Shown here: positions 47,504 to 55,858 of the stretch, piece after piece
Position numbering within the stretch: the first letter of the stretch is position 1
Layout of the letters: each line of letters opens with the position of its first letter
From: Prevotellaceae bacterium
GTDB lineage: Bacteria > Bacteroidota > Bacteroidia > Bacteroidales > Bacteroidaceae
Length of the DNA: 64,000 nucleotides
NCBI GenBank assembly: GCA_028723525.1
Contig: JAQYET010000062.1
Span: 18,414 to 82,413 of the forward strand
Direction of reading: 5' to 3'
Translations under genes and position numbers: made by a program
Notes under the pieces: model-generated
What the model saw: the letters and a program-made list of their open reading frames with translations, nothing else
The model's database searches: none
Told to the model about the DNA's origin: nothing

Positions 47504-47869
47504 ATGAATTCGGAAGACACCCTTAAAACAAATTTCAGCAAGGAAAACCCGTTCCGCGTGCCGGAGGATTACTTCGCCACTCTCGAAAAGCGGATTGTTG
47601 ACAGACTGCCGGAGGCAAAGCCGTCGGAAAACAATGCCGCCGTGGTGGTACCGATGTGGAAAAAGACGCGGAAATATGTGGCTGTGGCTGCCTGTGCTGC
47701 AATCGTATTTGGGGGATATGTCACGTTACGCAACAACGTGCAGGGCGAAAAAATGCCTGCCGACAACCGCAGCAGCGTTGCCACAAGCTACGACTACGAT
47801 ATGGAAAGGGTTGTGGATTACGTGATGATGGACAACGAAGACTTCTATGCTTATCTATTGGATGAATAA
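47504..47869 (+). CDS. Putative anti-sigma membrane protein
   Basis: A 121-residue protein with a soluble N-terminal part (NPFRVPEDYFATLEKRIVDRLPEAK), one membrane helix (VAVAACAAIVFGGYVTL, about 60-76) and a C-terminal acidic tail with MERVVDYVMMDNEDFYAYLLDE. The cytoplasmic segment EDYFATLEKRIVDRL is common in Bacteroidales proteins encoded just after ECF sigma genes. A role as sigma antagonist is inferred from that context and the topology; no zinc-binding anti-sigma motif is seen. Confidence 0.75.
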   Translation: MNSEDTLKTNFSKENPFRVPEDYFATLEKRIVDRLPEAKPSENNAAVVVPMWKKTRKYVAVAACAAIVFGGYVTLRNNVQGEKMPADNRSSVATSYDYDMERVVDYVMMDNEDFYAYLLDE

Positions 47870-47883
47870 ACAGAGTTACTATC

Positions 47884-48324
47884 ATGAAACGATACGTCAT
47901 AATATCAATAATCCTGTTAGCATTGTCTATAACGGTTAATGCGCAAAATCGTCATGGCAGGAGCGACTTCGATCCGGCTAAGTTAAAGGCGGAAATGGAG
48001 CAGTTCATCACCAAGGAGGCGTGCCTGACGCCGATTGAAGCGTCTATTTTCTTCCCGGTGTTCGACGAGATGATGCGCAGCGAAAGAGCCTTGTTCGACC
48101 AGATTAAGACACTACAGCAGGTGAAGCCGGCAACAGAACAGGGATGTGCCGACGCCGTGAGGAAGCGCGACATGCTTGAAATACAGATAAAGGAACTGCA
48201 GCAGCAGTATCACAACCGCTTTCTGAAAATACTCCCGGCAAGCAAGGTGTACGATGCACTAAGGGCAAAACACCGCTTTCATCGCAGGATGTTCAAGCAA
48301 GGAGTATGCAGAATGGGAAAATAA
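47884..48324 (+). CDS. Small exported helical protein, Spy/CpxP-like
   Basis: A 146-residue exported protein with signal MKRYVIISIILLALSITVNAQ. The mature part is highly charged and helical. It contains KLKAEMEQFITKEACLTPIEASIFFPVFDEMMRSERALFDQIKTL, with a spacing that recalls the LTxxQ-type helices of Spy/CpxP periplasmic proteins, and ends in a basic His/Arg-rich tail. It probably acts as periplasmic sensor or chaperone for the ECF sigma system encoded immediately upstream (14-base gap). The terminator at 48350-48413 ends the operon. Confidence 0.75.
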   Translation: MKRYVIISIILLALSITVNAQNRHGRSDFDPAKLKAEMEQFITKEACLTPIEASIFFPVFDEMMRSERALFDQIKTLQQVKPATEQGCADAVRKRDMLEIQIKELQQQYHNRFLKILPASKVYDALRAKHRFHRRMFKQGVCRMGK

Positions 48325-48349
48325 ACTACACAAAATAATACACATCGTG

Positions 48350-48413
48350 AACGTGAAGCACATGACTGCCACGCAAAAAGTGGAGCAGAAATGTGTTTCA
48401 CGTTTACTTTTTT
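48350..48413 (+). terminator. Terminator of the sigma-factor operon
   Basis: Outer arms ACGTGAAGCACAT / ATGTGTTTCACGT (48351-48363 and 48391-48403) hold an inner CTGCCAC / GTGGAGCAG stem and are followed by TTACTTTTTT. Confidence 0.85.
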
Positions 48414-48480
48414 ATTCATAAAACGGCATCATCAACATCGTCATATATACCAAATGAGCGCATAGGTTGTTATATATGGT

Positions 48481-48572
48481 AAAGGAAAATCGCCGAAATT
48501 GCAATGTAAATTCGCCGAAATTGCAGACCAAAATCGCCGATTTTACATTGCAATCTCGGCGATTTTAGTCTG
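48481..48572. repeat. 22-bp-periodic palindrome tetrad, copy 5
   Basis: Cores start at 48490, 48512, 48534 and 48556, exactly 22 bp apart (C, C, C, G), so the array is mostly in the opposite phase to copies 1 and 2. It lies 157 bases after the sigma operon's last stop. The rest of the 48414-48749 gap shows nothing recognisable. Confidence 0.9.
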
Positions 48573-48749
48573 CATAAGATAATAAATCGATGTTTAGTAT
48601 ATGGCTTATTATACTGCAAAAGATACCGGAACAGATTGGGGTATGAAATATTTTTGTAAATTCATGTAATAAAACCGGACATCGCTTCGTTATTAGTATG
48701 AATAGAAAAAATATAATAGAAATCAATCAATTTAAATTCATCAGAGCCT

Positions 48750-48875
48750 ATGAAGTTTTTTACACCTGAAGAAATGAAACCGTCTGAACAAACGCTGAAA
48801 CTCATCCGACAGATAGCATACACCTGTCGCGTTTTCAAAAGCAATGGAAAGTCTCAAGTTTATTGTCTGAACTAA
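48750..48875 (+). CDS. 41-residue ORF upstream of rpe
   Basis: A short frame starting MKFFTPEEMKPSEQTL and continuing to IRQIAYTCRVFKSNGKSQ, ending YCLN, with its stop 4 bases before the rpe start. I recall peptides of this pattern, including the T/IRQIAYTYRVFK-like core, annotated in other Bacteroidales, but could not check this. Composition is that of a real protein (charged helix followed by a basic segment). Function is unknown. It could be translated in coupling with rpe. Confidence 0.65.
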   Translation: MKFFTPEEMKPSEQTLKLIRQIAYTCRVFKSNGKSQVYCLN

Positions 48876-48879
48876 GGAT

Positions 48880-49527
48880 ATGGCAATCATTTCACCTTCT
48901 CTGCTTTCAGCAAACTTCCTCGATTTGCAGAGCGACATTGACATGATAAACGAGAGTGATGCAGACTGGATTCATCTTGACGTGATGGACGGAGTCTTTG
49001 TTCCAAATATTTCATTCGGTTTTCCTGTAATTGAAGCTGTTGCCAAGCGGTGCAGGAAACCGCTTGACGTGCATTTCATGATTGTCAACCCCGAACGTTA
49101 TATCGCACAGACAGCAAAGACCGGAGCGATGATGATGAACGTTCACTATGAAGCGTGCACACACCTTCACCGCACAGTGCAGGAAATACACGAGGCAGGA
49201 ATGAAAGCCGGCGTGACGCTCAACCCTTCTACGCCTGTTTCATGTCTTGAAGATATTATCTGCGATGTTGATATGGTGTTGCTGATGAGCGTAAACCCGG
49301 GTTTCGGCGGACAGAAATTCATCGAGAACGCCATTGCCAAGACAAAGCGGCTGCGCAGGCTCATTGATGAGTCAGGCTCAAAAGCCCTTATCGAGGTTGA
49401 CGGGGGAGTGCAGGGCGAAACAGCCCCGCGACTCGTTGCCGCAGGGTGTGACGTACTTGTGAGTGGAAGTTATGTTTTCGGAGCCACAAATCCTCGGGAA
49501 GTAATTAGGCAACTCAAGAATTTGTAG
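48880..49527 (+). CDS. rpe: Ribulose-phosphate 3-epimerase
   Basis: A 215-residue TIM-barrel enzyme of the pentose phosphate pathway that interconverts ribulose-5-phosphate and xylulose-5-phosphate. It shows IISPSLLSANFLDLQ (2-16) with the Ser/Asn loop, and metal/catalytic residues in WIHLDVMDGVFVPNISFG (about 29-46) and VHFMIVNPERYI near 65. MSVNPGFGGQKFIENA (about 137-152) and EVDGGVQGETAPRLV (about 171) complete the active site. Length is standard. It is preceded by a 41-residue ORF 4 bases upstream and converges with a sigma factor gene. Confidence 0.97.
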   Translation: MAIISPSLLSANFLDLQSDIDMINESDADWIHLDVMDGVFVPNISFGFPVIEAVAKRCRKPLDVHFMIVNPERYIAQTAKTGAMMMNVHYEACTHLHRTVQEIHEAGMKAGVTLNPSTPVSCLEDIICDVDMVLLMSVNPGFGGQKFIENAIAKTKRLRRLIDESGSKALIEVDGGVQGETAPRLVAAGCDVLVSGSYVFGATNPREVIRQLKNL

Positions 49528-49567
49528 GTAGTTGTATATGTAAGTGAGCCGGATGTCCCTCAATATG

Positions 49568-50164
49568 TTAAATCATATTGAGGACGATGTTGTTCTCCCT
49601 TGCTATACGTCTCATGTTTATTATTGCGTATCGCATGCGCCCGAGTGCCGTGTTTATGCTCACCCCCGTGGTGTCTGCAATTTCCTTGAAAGACAGACCT
49701 TGGTAGTATCTCATGAAAACCACCTCTCGCTGCGACGGCGGAAGGTTGTCCATTATGCGCCTTACGTCGCGCAGCACTTGGTCGTTCACATAGTCTGCCT
49801 CTACATATCCGTCGAGAATATCTTTAGGATTTAGGTTACTCAGGTCGTTGTCGTGTGTAGGCTCTATGATGTTCTGTGCCCTTTGGTCGCGAAACCAGTC
49901 CATTACAGCATTGTGGGCAATGCGCATCATCCAGCCCAAAAACTTTCCGCACGGACGATATTGCCCGTGATTGAGTTTGGCTATAGCCTTTAGGAATGTC
50001 TCTTGGAAAATGTCTTCTGCAATGTCCTTGTCGCGCACTACAAACAGGATGTACTGAAACAGCCTGTCTTGAGTACGCCCCAAGAGCAAGTCGAATGCAC
50101 GGTTGTCTCCATCAACGTAAGATAATGCCAACTCCTCGTTGGTCATATCATGCAAATCTTTCAT
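49568..50164 (-). CDS. ECF-type RNA polymerase sigma factor
   Basis: A 198-residue sigma-70 family ECF factor. Region 2 (RLFQYILFVVRDKDIAEDIFQETFLKAIAKL with FLGWMMRIAHNAVMDWFRDQR) and region 4 (LPPSQREVVFMRYYQGLSFKEIADTTGVSINTALGRMRYAI) are intact. No anti-sigma gene is adjacent: upstream lies the cobalamin riboswitch region and downstream the convergent rpe gene. It resembles the stand-alone RpoE-like factors common in Bacteroidales that may be controlled at transcription. The promoter is at 50300-50307, leaving a leader of about 130 bases. Confidence 0.94.
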   Translation of the reverse strand: MKDLHDMTNEELALSYVDGDNRAFDLLLGRTQDRLFQYILFVVRDKDIAEDIFQETFLKAIAKLNHGQYRPCGKFLGWMMRIAHNAVMDWFRDQRAQNIIEPTHDNDLSNLNPKDILDGYVEADYVNDQVLRDVRRIMDNLPPSQREVVFMRYYQGLSFKEIADTTGVSINTALGRMRYAIINMRRIARENNIVLNMI

Positions 50165-50299
50165 CTTCTATGTTTTTATTTTCTCGAAGTAAAGATGTCT
50201 TCTATAGGCAACCGTGGCTTTAAGTTAATATTATTTCTTAATCTGAGACAAATTCAAGCATAGGCTTGCCTTTGCTCAACTGACTTATTGAAAACGATG

Positions 50300-50307
50300 C
50301 AAAGATA
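50300..50307 (-). promoter_or_regulatory. -7 box for the second ECF sigma gene
   Basis: CAAAGATA (TATCTTTG on the minus strand). It is divergent from the riboswitch promoter. Confidence 0.6.
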
Positions 50308-50357
50308 AGCAGAAATGTTCTATTGGACAAATATTTTGATAATTTTGTGATAAAAAG

Positions 50358-50388
50358 TTTGTGGATAATGAAAAATGTCGTATATTTG
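50358..50388 (+). promoter_or_regulatory. Consensus promoter of the cobalamin riboswitch
   Basis: TTTG at 50358-50361, 19 bases, TATATTTG at 50381-50388: a perfect match to the Bacteroidota consensus. Transcription should start near 50395, just before the aptamer. Confidence 0.8.
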
Positions 50389-50391
50389 CAC

Positions 50392-50597
50392 CCGCTAAGG
50401 TTCACCATTGGGTGGATAATAGGGAACGGGGCGAAATTCCCCGACTGTCTCGCAGCTGTGAGTCCCTTTATAAGTACTGAAGCAAAAATCCACTGCCCCT
50501 TGTTTTAATCTTGGGCGGGAAGGAGCATCAGTATGGGACGTAGTCAGAAGACCTGCCTTAAGCCGAGGAGGTCTGTTTCTCTCGATGTAAGGGACTC
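50392..50597 (+). promoter_or_regulatory. Cobalamin riboswitch without an evident target gene
   Basis: Consensus pieces occur in order: TAAGGTT at the 5' end, AATAGGGAA, GCGAAATTCCCC, CGCAGCTGTGAGTCC, CCACTGCCCC, GGCGGGAAGG, and the B12-box region AGTCAGAAGACCTGCC (50541-50557). This is the standard AdoCbl/Cbl aptamer. In the expression platform AGACCT (50549-50554) can pair with AGGTCT (50569-50574), which would break the aptamer. GAGTCCCTT (50460-50468) can pair with AAGGGACTC (50589-50597). An AGGAGG at 50566-50571 precedes ATG-TAA at 50585-50590. No plus-strand gene follows before the terminator at 50715-50744. The B12-dependent mutB/mutA genes lie beyond on the opposite strand. Confidence 0.93.
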
Positions 50598-50714
50598 AGA
50601 TATAAAATTCGGAAAAAGAAATCACATAAATTGCACATGGTGCAGTGTTGTGTTATGTCGTGACGTATTTTAGAACCTACGTGTATTATTATATAAGTTT
50701 TTTTAAAGAAAGAG

Positions 50715-50744
50715 AGGGTGAGACCGTGAGGCCTCGCCCTTTTT
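50715..50744 (+). terminator. Terminator ending the riboswitch transcript
   Basis: AGGGTGAG / CTCGCCCT with a ten-base loop and TTTTT. It closes a transcript of about 350 nt that begins at the riboswitch promoter. Confidence 0.8.
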
Positions 50745-50805
50745 GTTGAGCAATGAGCGATGAGTGGAGAGAGCGGAGAACTGGGTGATGAGCGGCGAGG
50801 AAGGA

Positions 50806-50850
50806 TAAAAAAAAGTGCCATAGAAAGCATTTAAGCCTTCCGTGGCACTT
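50806..50850 (-). terminator. Terminator of mutAB
   Basis: The minus strand reads AAGTGCCACGGAAGGC, loop, GCTTTCTATGGCACTT, then seven T. Confidence 0.9.
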
Positions 50851-50907
50851 GTAGTACTCATAGTTCATCGCCTTTCCCGCCGGGAACGACGACTATGCAT
50901 TATCTTA

Positions 50908-53073
50908 TCAATCCTTCTCCAAAAGGAGTTTCATCATCTCGCATGCTGCCTTGGCAACAGAAGTTCCGGGACCGAAGACTGCAGCAACACCCGCCTTGTA
51001 AAGATAATCATAGTCCTGTGCAGGAATAACACCACCCGCAATGACCATAATATCATCTCGACCGAGTTTGTGCAGTTCTTCAATCAGTTGTGGGATGAGG
51101 GTCTTATGACCTGCTGCCAGCGAAGAAGCACCGACTACGTGTACGTCGTTTTCTACTGCTTCACGCGCTGCCTCTGCCGGAGTCTGGAACAACGGACCCA
51201 TATCTACGTCGAAACCACAGTCGGCATATCCCGTTGCTACTACCTTTGCACCACGGTCGTGACCGTCTTGTCCCATCTTCGCAACAAAGATACGTGGGCG
51301 ACGCCCCTCCTTCTTTGCAAACTCATCTGTCAACTCACAGGCTTTGTCAAAGTCTGAGTCGTTCTTGCTTTCACTGCTATACACGCCGGAAATTGTTCTA
51401 ATAACTGCTTTATAACGACCTACGATTTCTTCGCAGGCATCACTTATCTCACCAAGGGTACAACGCAACTGGGCTGCCTTTACAGCAAGAGCCAAGAGGT
51501 TGTTCTCACTCTTACGTCCTTCCGCAAAGTCGCGAACACACTCCGTAATATCCTTCAGTGCAGCCTTGCATGCTTCTTCGTCACGCGAGCCACGCACCTG
51601 CTTCAGGCTTTCTTCCTGCTGCATTCTAACCGCAGTGTTATCAACCTCAAGGATATCAATCGGGTCTTCATGCTCAAGACGATACTTGTTTGTACCTACG
51701 ATTGTCTGCACTCCAGAGTCGATACGAGCCTGAGTACGGGCTGCGGCCTCCTCGATACGCATCTTAGGCACACCGGTCTCGATAGCCTTTGCCATACCTC
51801 CGAGTTTCTCTATCTCCTGAATATGCCCCCAAGCCTTGTGAACAAGTTCGTTGGTGAGGGTCTCCACATAGTAAGAACCTGCCCACGGGTCAATGCTCTT
51901 GCACACATTTGTCTCGTTCTGAATGTAAATCTGAGTGTTACGTGCGATACGAGCCGAGAAATCGGTAGGCAATGCGATGGCCTCGTCAAGTGCATTGGTG
52001 TGCAACGACTGTGTATGTCCGAGTACGGCAGCCATAGCCTCTACACATGTACGACCTACGTTGTTGAACGGGTCTTGCTCTGTGAGCGACCAACCGGAAG
52101 TCTGTGAGTGAGTGCGCAGAGCCATTGACTTCGGGTCTTTTGCACCAAAACTCTTCACTATCTTAGCCCACAACAGACGACCTGCACGCATCTTTGCAAT
52201 CTCCATGAAGTGGTTCATACCGATTGCCCAGAAGAATGAAAGGCGCGGTGCAAACTTATCAACAGGAATACCGGCATCAACACCTGTGCGGAGATAATCC
52301 ATACCGTCTGCCAGTGTATAGGCAAGTTCGATGTCGGCAGTAGCTCCGGCTTCCTGCATGTGATAGCCTGAAATGGAGATAGAGTTGAACTTAGGCATGT
52401 TCTGCGATGTGTACTCGAAGATGTCTGCAATAATCTTCATAGAGAATGCAGGCGGATAGATATAGGTGTTACGCACCATGAACTCTTTCAGAATATCATT
52501 CTGTATCGTACCTGCCATTTCCTCTAACTTGGCTCCTTGCTCCAATCCTGCCACGATATAGAACGACAGAATTGGAAGTACGGCACCGTTCATGGTCATT
52601 GATACCGACATCTTGTTGAGTGGAATTCCGGAGAAAAGAACCTTCATGTTCTCCTCATTACAGATGCTGACACCTGCTTTACCCACGTCGCCTACAACGC
52701 GAGCGTTGTCCGGGTCGTAACCACGGTGAGTGGGAAGGTCAAACGCTACCGACAAACCTTTCTGCCCACTGGCAAGATTTCTACGATAGAATGCGTTGGA
52801 TTCCTCTGCCGTTGAAAATCCGGCATACTGGCGAATGGTCCACGGACGGAAAGGATACATCATTGAGTAAGGACCACGAAGGAAAGGGGGAAGACCTGCA
52901 ACGAAGTCGAGATGTTCCATACCTTCAAGGTCTTCTTTTGTATATACAGGACGAACCTCAATGTGTTCCGGAGTCTTCCAGTTATATCCAATGCCGTTGT
53001 CCTTTATCCATTTGGCACCATCCTTAGCCTTGATGCCAGCGTATATATCTACATTATTAAATTGTTTACGCAT
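50908..53073 (-). CDS. mutB: Methylmalonyl-CoA mutase, large subunit
   Basis: A 721-residue adenosylcobalamin enzyme that interconverts succinyl-CoA and (R)-methylmalonyl-CoA in propionate/succinate metabolism. The substrate barrel contains [30 protein letters not shown] (about 69-98) and [20 protein letters not shown] near 345. The C-terminal B12-binding domain has the base-off signature in [16 protein letters not shown] (DxHxxG, near residue 604), with [18 protein letters not shown] and VIAGGVIP. The protein is catalytically complete. It follows mutA after a 21-base gap and is closed by a strong terminator. Confidence 0.98.
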   Translation of the reverse strand: MRKQFNNVDIYAGIKAKDGAKWIKDNGIGYNWKTPEHIEVRPVYTKEDLEGMEHLDFVAGLPPFLRGPYSMMYPFRPWTIRQYAGFSTAEESNAFYRRNLASGQKGLSVAFDLPTHRGYDPDNARVVGDVGKAGVSICNEENMKVLFSGIPLNKMSVSMTMNGAVLPILSFYIVAGLEQGAKLEEMAGTIQNDILKEFMVRNTYIYPPAFSMKIIADIFEYTSQNMPKFNSISISGYHMQEAGATADIELAYTLADGMDYLRTGVDAGIPVDKFAPRLSFFWAIGMNHFMEIAKMRAGRLLWAKIVKSFGAKDPKSMALRTHSQTSGWSLTEQDPFNNVGRTCVEAMAAVLGHTQSLHTNALDEAIALPTDFSARIARNTQIYIQNETNVCKSIDPWAGSYYVETLTNELVHKAWGHIQEIEKLGGMAKAIETGVPKMRIEEAAARTQARIDSGVQTIVGTNKYRLEHEDPIDILEVDNTAVRMQQEESLKQVRGSRDEEACKAALKDITECVRDFAEGRKSENNLLALAVKAAQLRCTLGEISDACEEIVGRYKAVIRTISGVYSSESKNDSDFDKACELTDEFAKKEGRRPRIFVAKMGQDGHDRGAKVVATGYADCGFDVDMGPLFQTPAEAAREAVENDVHVVGASSLAAGHKTLIPQLIEELHKLGRDDIMVIAGGVIPAQDYDYLYKAGVAAVFGPGTSVAKAACEMMKLLLEKD

Positions 53074-53094
53074 AATTCAAGTTCTCCTACGATA

Positions 53095-54960
53095 TTAAAT
53101 GCCAAGTTTCTGATTATATTCTTTCATTGTTTCAAGTACGTTGCAACGAACATGTACGAAGTTCTCGATGCCCGCAGCCTTCAATTCATCCATGCAAGCA
53201 GGAGCACCGGCTACCACGAACATTGCCCTACCGTCAAGATACTTGAAAGCCGGTATTGCGTATTCGGCATATTCGTCGTCAGAAGAACATATTACCACGA
53301 TGTCTGCACCTGCCTTGAGAGCAGCGTCAACACCTTCTTCAACGGTCTTGAAACCTAAGTTGTCAACCACCTTATATCCGGCAGTGGCAAGGAAGTTGCA
53401 AGAGAACTGGGCGCGAGCCTGACGCATCGCGAGATTACCGATAGTAAGCATGAACGCCATTGGCACCCGAGTCTCCTCTGTGTGGATACGGAGGTTCTCG
53501 AAATCGGCAGAAAGGCGAGTGCTTTCTATTGTCTTGAACGCAACTTCATGGTGTCCCTCTCCGTGGTGTCCGCAAGAACCGCACTCGCAAGAAACCTCTC
53601 TCTTGCCATCGCTCTTCTCTGTAAAGTTCGGGAACTGGTTAGTTCCGAGCAGGAATTCCTTACGCTTTGCGGCATTATCATGACGCTTGTCGTTTGTTTC
53701 GTTAACGTCATCCTGTATCGTTCCAGCCTTTACAGCAGCAAGGAAACCGCCTTCTTCCTCAACCTTGAGGAATATCTTCCAGCCTTCAACAGCAAGCGAC
53801 TCGGTGAGGTGTTCGATGTAATAAGAACCGGCTCCCGGGTCAACTACCTTATCGAAATGACTCTCTTCCTTGATGAGAAGTTGCTGATTACGTGCTATAC
53901 GCTCCGAGAATTCGGTCGGTTTTTCATAAACAACGTTGAACGGAGTAACCACCATCGAGTGTACGCCTCCGAGTGCAGCACTCATCGCTTCGGTCTGAGA
54001 ACGCAGCAAGTTGACATAACTATCGAACAGCGTTTGGTTATACATGGAAGTCACTGCATGCACACACATCTTGCAAGAGTCTTCGTTCTTAGGCTCATAT
54101 TGTTTCACTATCTGTGCCCACAACATACGTGCTGCGCGGAACTTGGAAAGTTCCATGAAGTAGTTCTCGCTGACACCCATATTGAACTTTATCTTGGAAG
54201 CGGCAAGGTCAACGTCAACGCCAGCCTCAACGAGCTGCTGCAGATATTCGTTACCCCACGAGAGGGCATAGCCGAGCTCCTGAACTATATATGCGCCGGC
54301 ATTGTTTAACTCCACGCTGTTTACCGTAATGCAGCGGAAGTTGGGATAATCCTTCAGTTTCTCCACGAGCTGTGATGCAATAGAGAGCATCGGGGTGACA
54401 TCTTTTCCCTTCATGACCATCTTCTTCATCGGGTCCCAGTTGATAGAACCTACTACGAGATTCTTATCGAACCCGTGCTTTTCGAAGAAAGCGATGAGGA
54501 TGTCTGCAAGTTCGAGAGCCTTGCGCGGACAAGTAGAGAAGTTCAATTCCACAATATCGCAGCGTATGTCTTTGAGGAGTTCCTCAATGAATTCCGCACT
54601 CACGAGTGTGCTCGGAACTTTAAATCCCAATGAGTCGATACCCTTGCTGAGTACGTCAAGTGCCTTGGCATTTGTCTCCTTAGCATCATTCGCCATAATA
54701 TCCTGACGAACATACCATGCGTTGTCCTTTTTCTTATTTCCTCTAACGAAAGGGAATTCCCCCGGCAGGGCGTCGGGTGTCCTCATCTTCAGCACGTCCT
54801 CACGGCGATAGAAGGGCTGCACGTTAAAACCTTCATTGGTTCTCCATACCAAACGTTTGTTGAAGTCTGCACCTTTCAGGTCAACCTGAATCTTGTCAAG
54901 CCACTCTTGAGTAGAGGGCACCTCAAATTCGGTAAAGAGTTTTTCCTTGATGATTGACAT
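53095..54960 (-). CDS. mutA: Methylmalonyl-CoA mutase, small subunit
   Basis: A 621-residue non-catalytic partner of MutB in the heterodimeric mutase. The barrel half is recognisable (RREDVLKMRTPDALPGEFPFVRG near residue 52, and HAVTSMYNQTLFDSYVNLLRSQTEAMSAALGGVHSMVV near 300). In the C-terminal cobalamin-like domain the DxHxxG histidine motif is missing, as expected for the small subunit. A His/Cys-rich insert CECGSCGHHGEGHHE (about residue 460-474) interrupts the linker and could bind metal. The promoter is at 55031-55038. Confidence 0.96.
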   Translation of the reverse strand: MSIIKEKLFTEFEVPSTQEWLDKIQVDLKGADFNKRLVWRTNEGFNVQPFYRREDVLKMRTPDALPGEFPFVRGNKKKDNAWYVRQDIMANDAKETNAKALDVLSKGIDSLGFKVPSTLVSAEFIEELLKDIRCDIVELNFSTCPRKALELADILIAFFEKHGFDKNLVVGSINWDPMKKMVMKGKDVTPMLSIASQLVEKLKDYPNFRCITVNSVELNNAGAYIVQELGYALSWGNEYLQQLVEAGVDVDLAASKIKFNMGVSENYFMELSKFRAARMLWAQIVKQYEPKNEDSCKMCVHAVTSMYNQTLFDSYVNLLRSQTEAMSAALGGVHSMVVTPFNVVYEKPTEFSERIARNQQLLIKEESHFDKVVDPGAGSYYIEHLTESLAVEGWKIFLKVEEEGGFLAAVKAGTIQDDVNETNDKRHDNAAKRKEFLLGTNQFPNFTEKSDGKREVSCECGSCGHHGEGHHEVAFKTIESTRLSADFENLRIHTEETRVPMAFMLTIGNLAMRQARAQFSCNFLATAGYKVVDNLGFKTVEEGVDAALKAGADIVVICSSDDEYAEYAIPAFKYLDGRAMFVVAGAPACMDELKAAGIENFVHVRCNVLETMKEYNQKLGI

Positions 54961-55030
54961 AATGTTTGTATTATTAATATAAGTTTAAAAATAAAAAATT
55001 GCTTTCATAACTAATATAATTATATCGCTG

Positions 55031-55038
55031 CAAAGGTA
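55031..55038 (-). promoter_or_regulatory. -7 box for mutAB
   Basis: CAAAGGTA (TACCTTTG on the minus strand), about 70 bases before the mutA start. No riboswitch is seen in this leader. Confidence 0.65.
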
Positions 55039-55169
55039 GCCTTTTTTTATAACATACAATAAAAAAAAAGAGAAAAAGTGGATATGTATGCCGTATGTTT
55101 TGAATTATTTTAGAAAAGATTAGGAAATTAACACTGCGCAACTGAAAAATCAGTTTTTTAAAATCGCGG

Positions 55170-55799
55170 TCAAAGTTCAACCGCAACATACATCTCCATA
55201 TAGTGAAGTCCATTCTTATCGTAAACAATTATGGTCTTCTCTCTCACATCATCAACATTCATAATGTAAGTTTTCTCATTATCATTTTCCGTTTCATACT
55301 CTGACACATGATGTTTGAAACCGGCTTCCTGCGCTTTCTTCAAGATGTTGTCACGCATATTCTTGTCTGCAAAAACGAATATATATTTATCAACATACAT
55401 TCTATTTGACACAACCCCGACCGCATCTTTTTCCACGGCACGCAGTTCGCCATCTTCATATTTCATTCCTTTTCCGAACACGATTTCGTGTCCCGTTTCC
55501 TCCCTTCCTGCCATTTCGTGCATGAACTTAAATGTTTTTGAGTACAACTTCTCAAGACCGAGCCTCTGAAGTTCCGCCAATCCCTCCTTCACCTCCATGT
55601 CGTAAACAATGACACTCATCTTTTCATAGGTTATGGAAATGGATTTTTCTTCTGCTACCTTTTCCTCTTTCGTTACACTATTTTTCAAAGAACAGGCAGG
55701 ATTACTTTTCTTCTTCTCGGATTGCAAACAACTCGTCAAGAAAATCATTCCTACAAAACCGATTACCAAATGCTTCCAAATAAAGTTCTTTCTTTTCAT
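55170..55799 (-). CDS. Lipoprotein of unknown function
   Basis: A 209-residue exported lipoprotein. The ATG at 55799 is preferred to a TTG nine bases upstream. The signal MKRKNFIWKHLVIGFVGMIFLTSC has a lipobox FLTSC (Cys near 24), followed by a Lys/Glu-rich linker. The mature part has two similar-looking charged segments: SITYEKMSVIVYDMEVKEGLAELQRLGLEKLY and KYIFVFADKNMRDNILKKAQEAGFKHHV. No known domain is recognised. Base composition is more A/T-rich than its neighbours, and it is isolated, with no close partner gene. Confidence 0.72.
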   Translation of the reverse strand: MKRKNFIWKHLVIGFVGMIFLTSCLQSEKKKSNPACSLKNSVTKEEKVAEEKSISITYEKMSVIVYDMEVKEGLAELQRLGLEKLYSKTFKFMHEMAGREETGHEIVFGKGMKYEDGELRAVEKDAVGVVSNRMYVDKYIFVFADKNMRDNILKKAQEAGFKHHVSEYETENDNEKTYIMNVDDVREKTIIVYDKNGLHYMEMYVAVEL

Positions 55800-55858
55800 A
55801 ATAGTCAATTTAATATGTATTGAACAATGCTTTACAATTTGATGTAATGTGTATCATC

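Noticed and set aside
50842-51357. Plus-strand frame following the cobalamin riboswitch as its target gene
   Set aside because: It starts after two terminators, overlaps the 3' end of mutB, and its sequence is not protein-like.
53482-54309. 275-codon plus-strand frame opposite mutA
   Set aside because: Shadow of a clear methylmalonyl-CoA mutase gene.
54961-55169. Cobalamin riboswitch in the mutAB leader
   Set aside because: No conserved B12-box pieces were found there; the only aptamer is at 50392 on the other strand.
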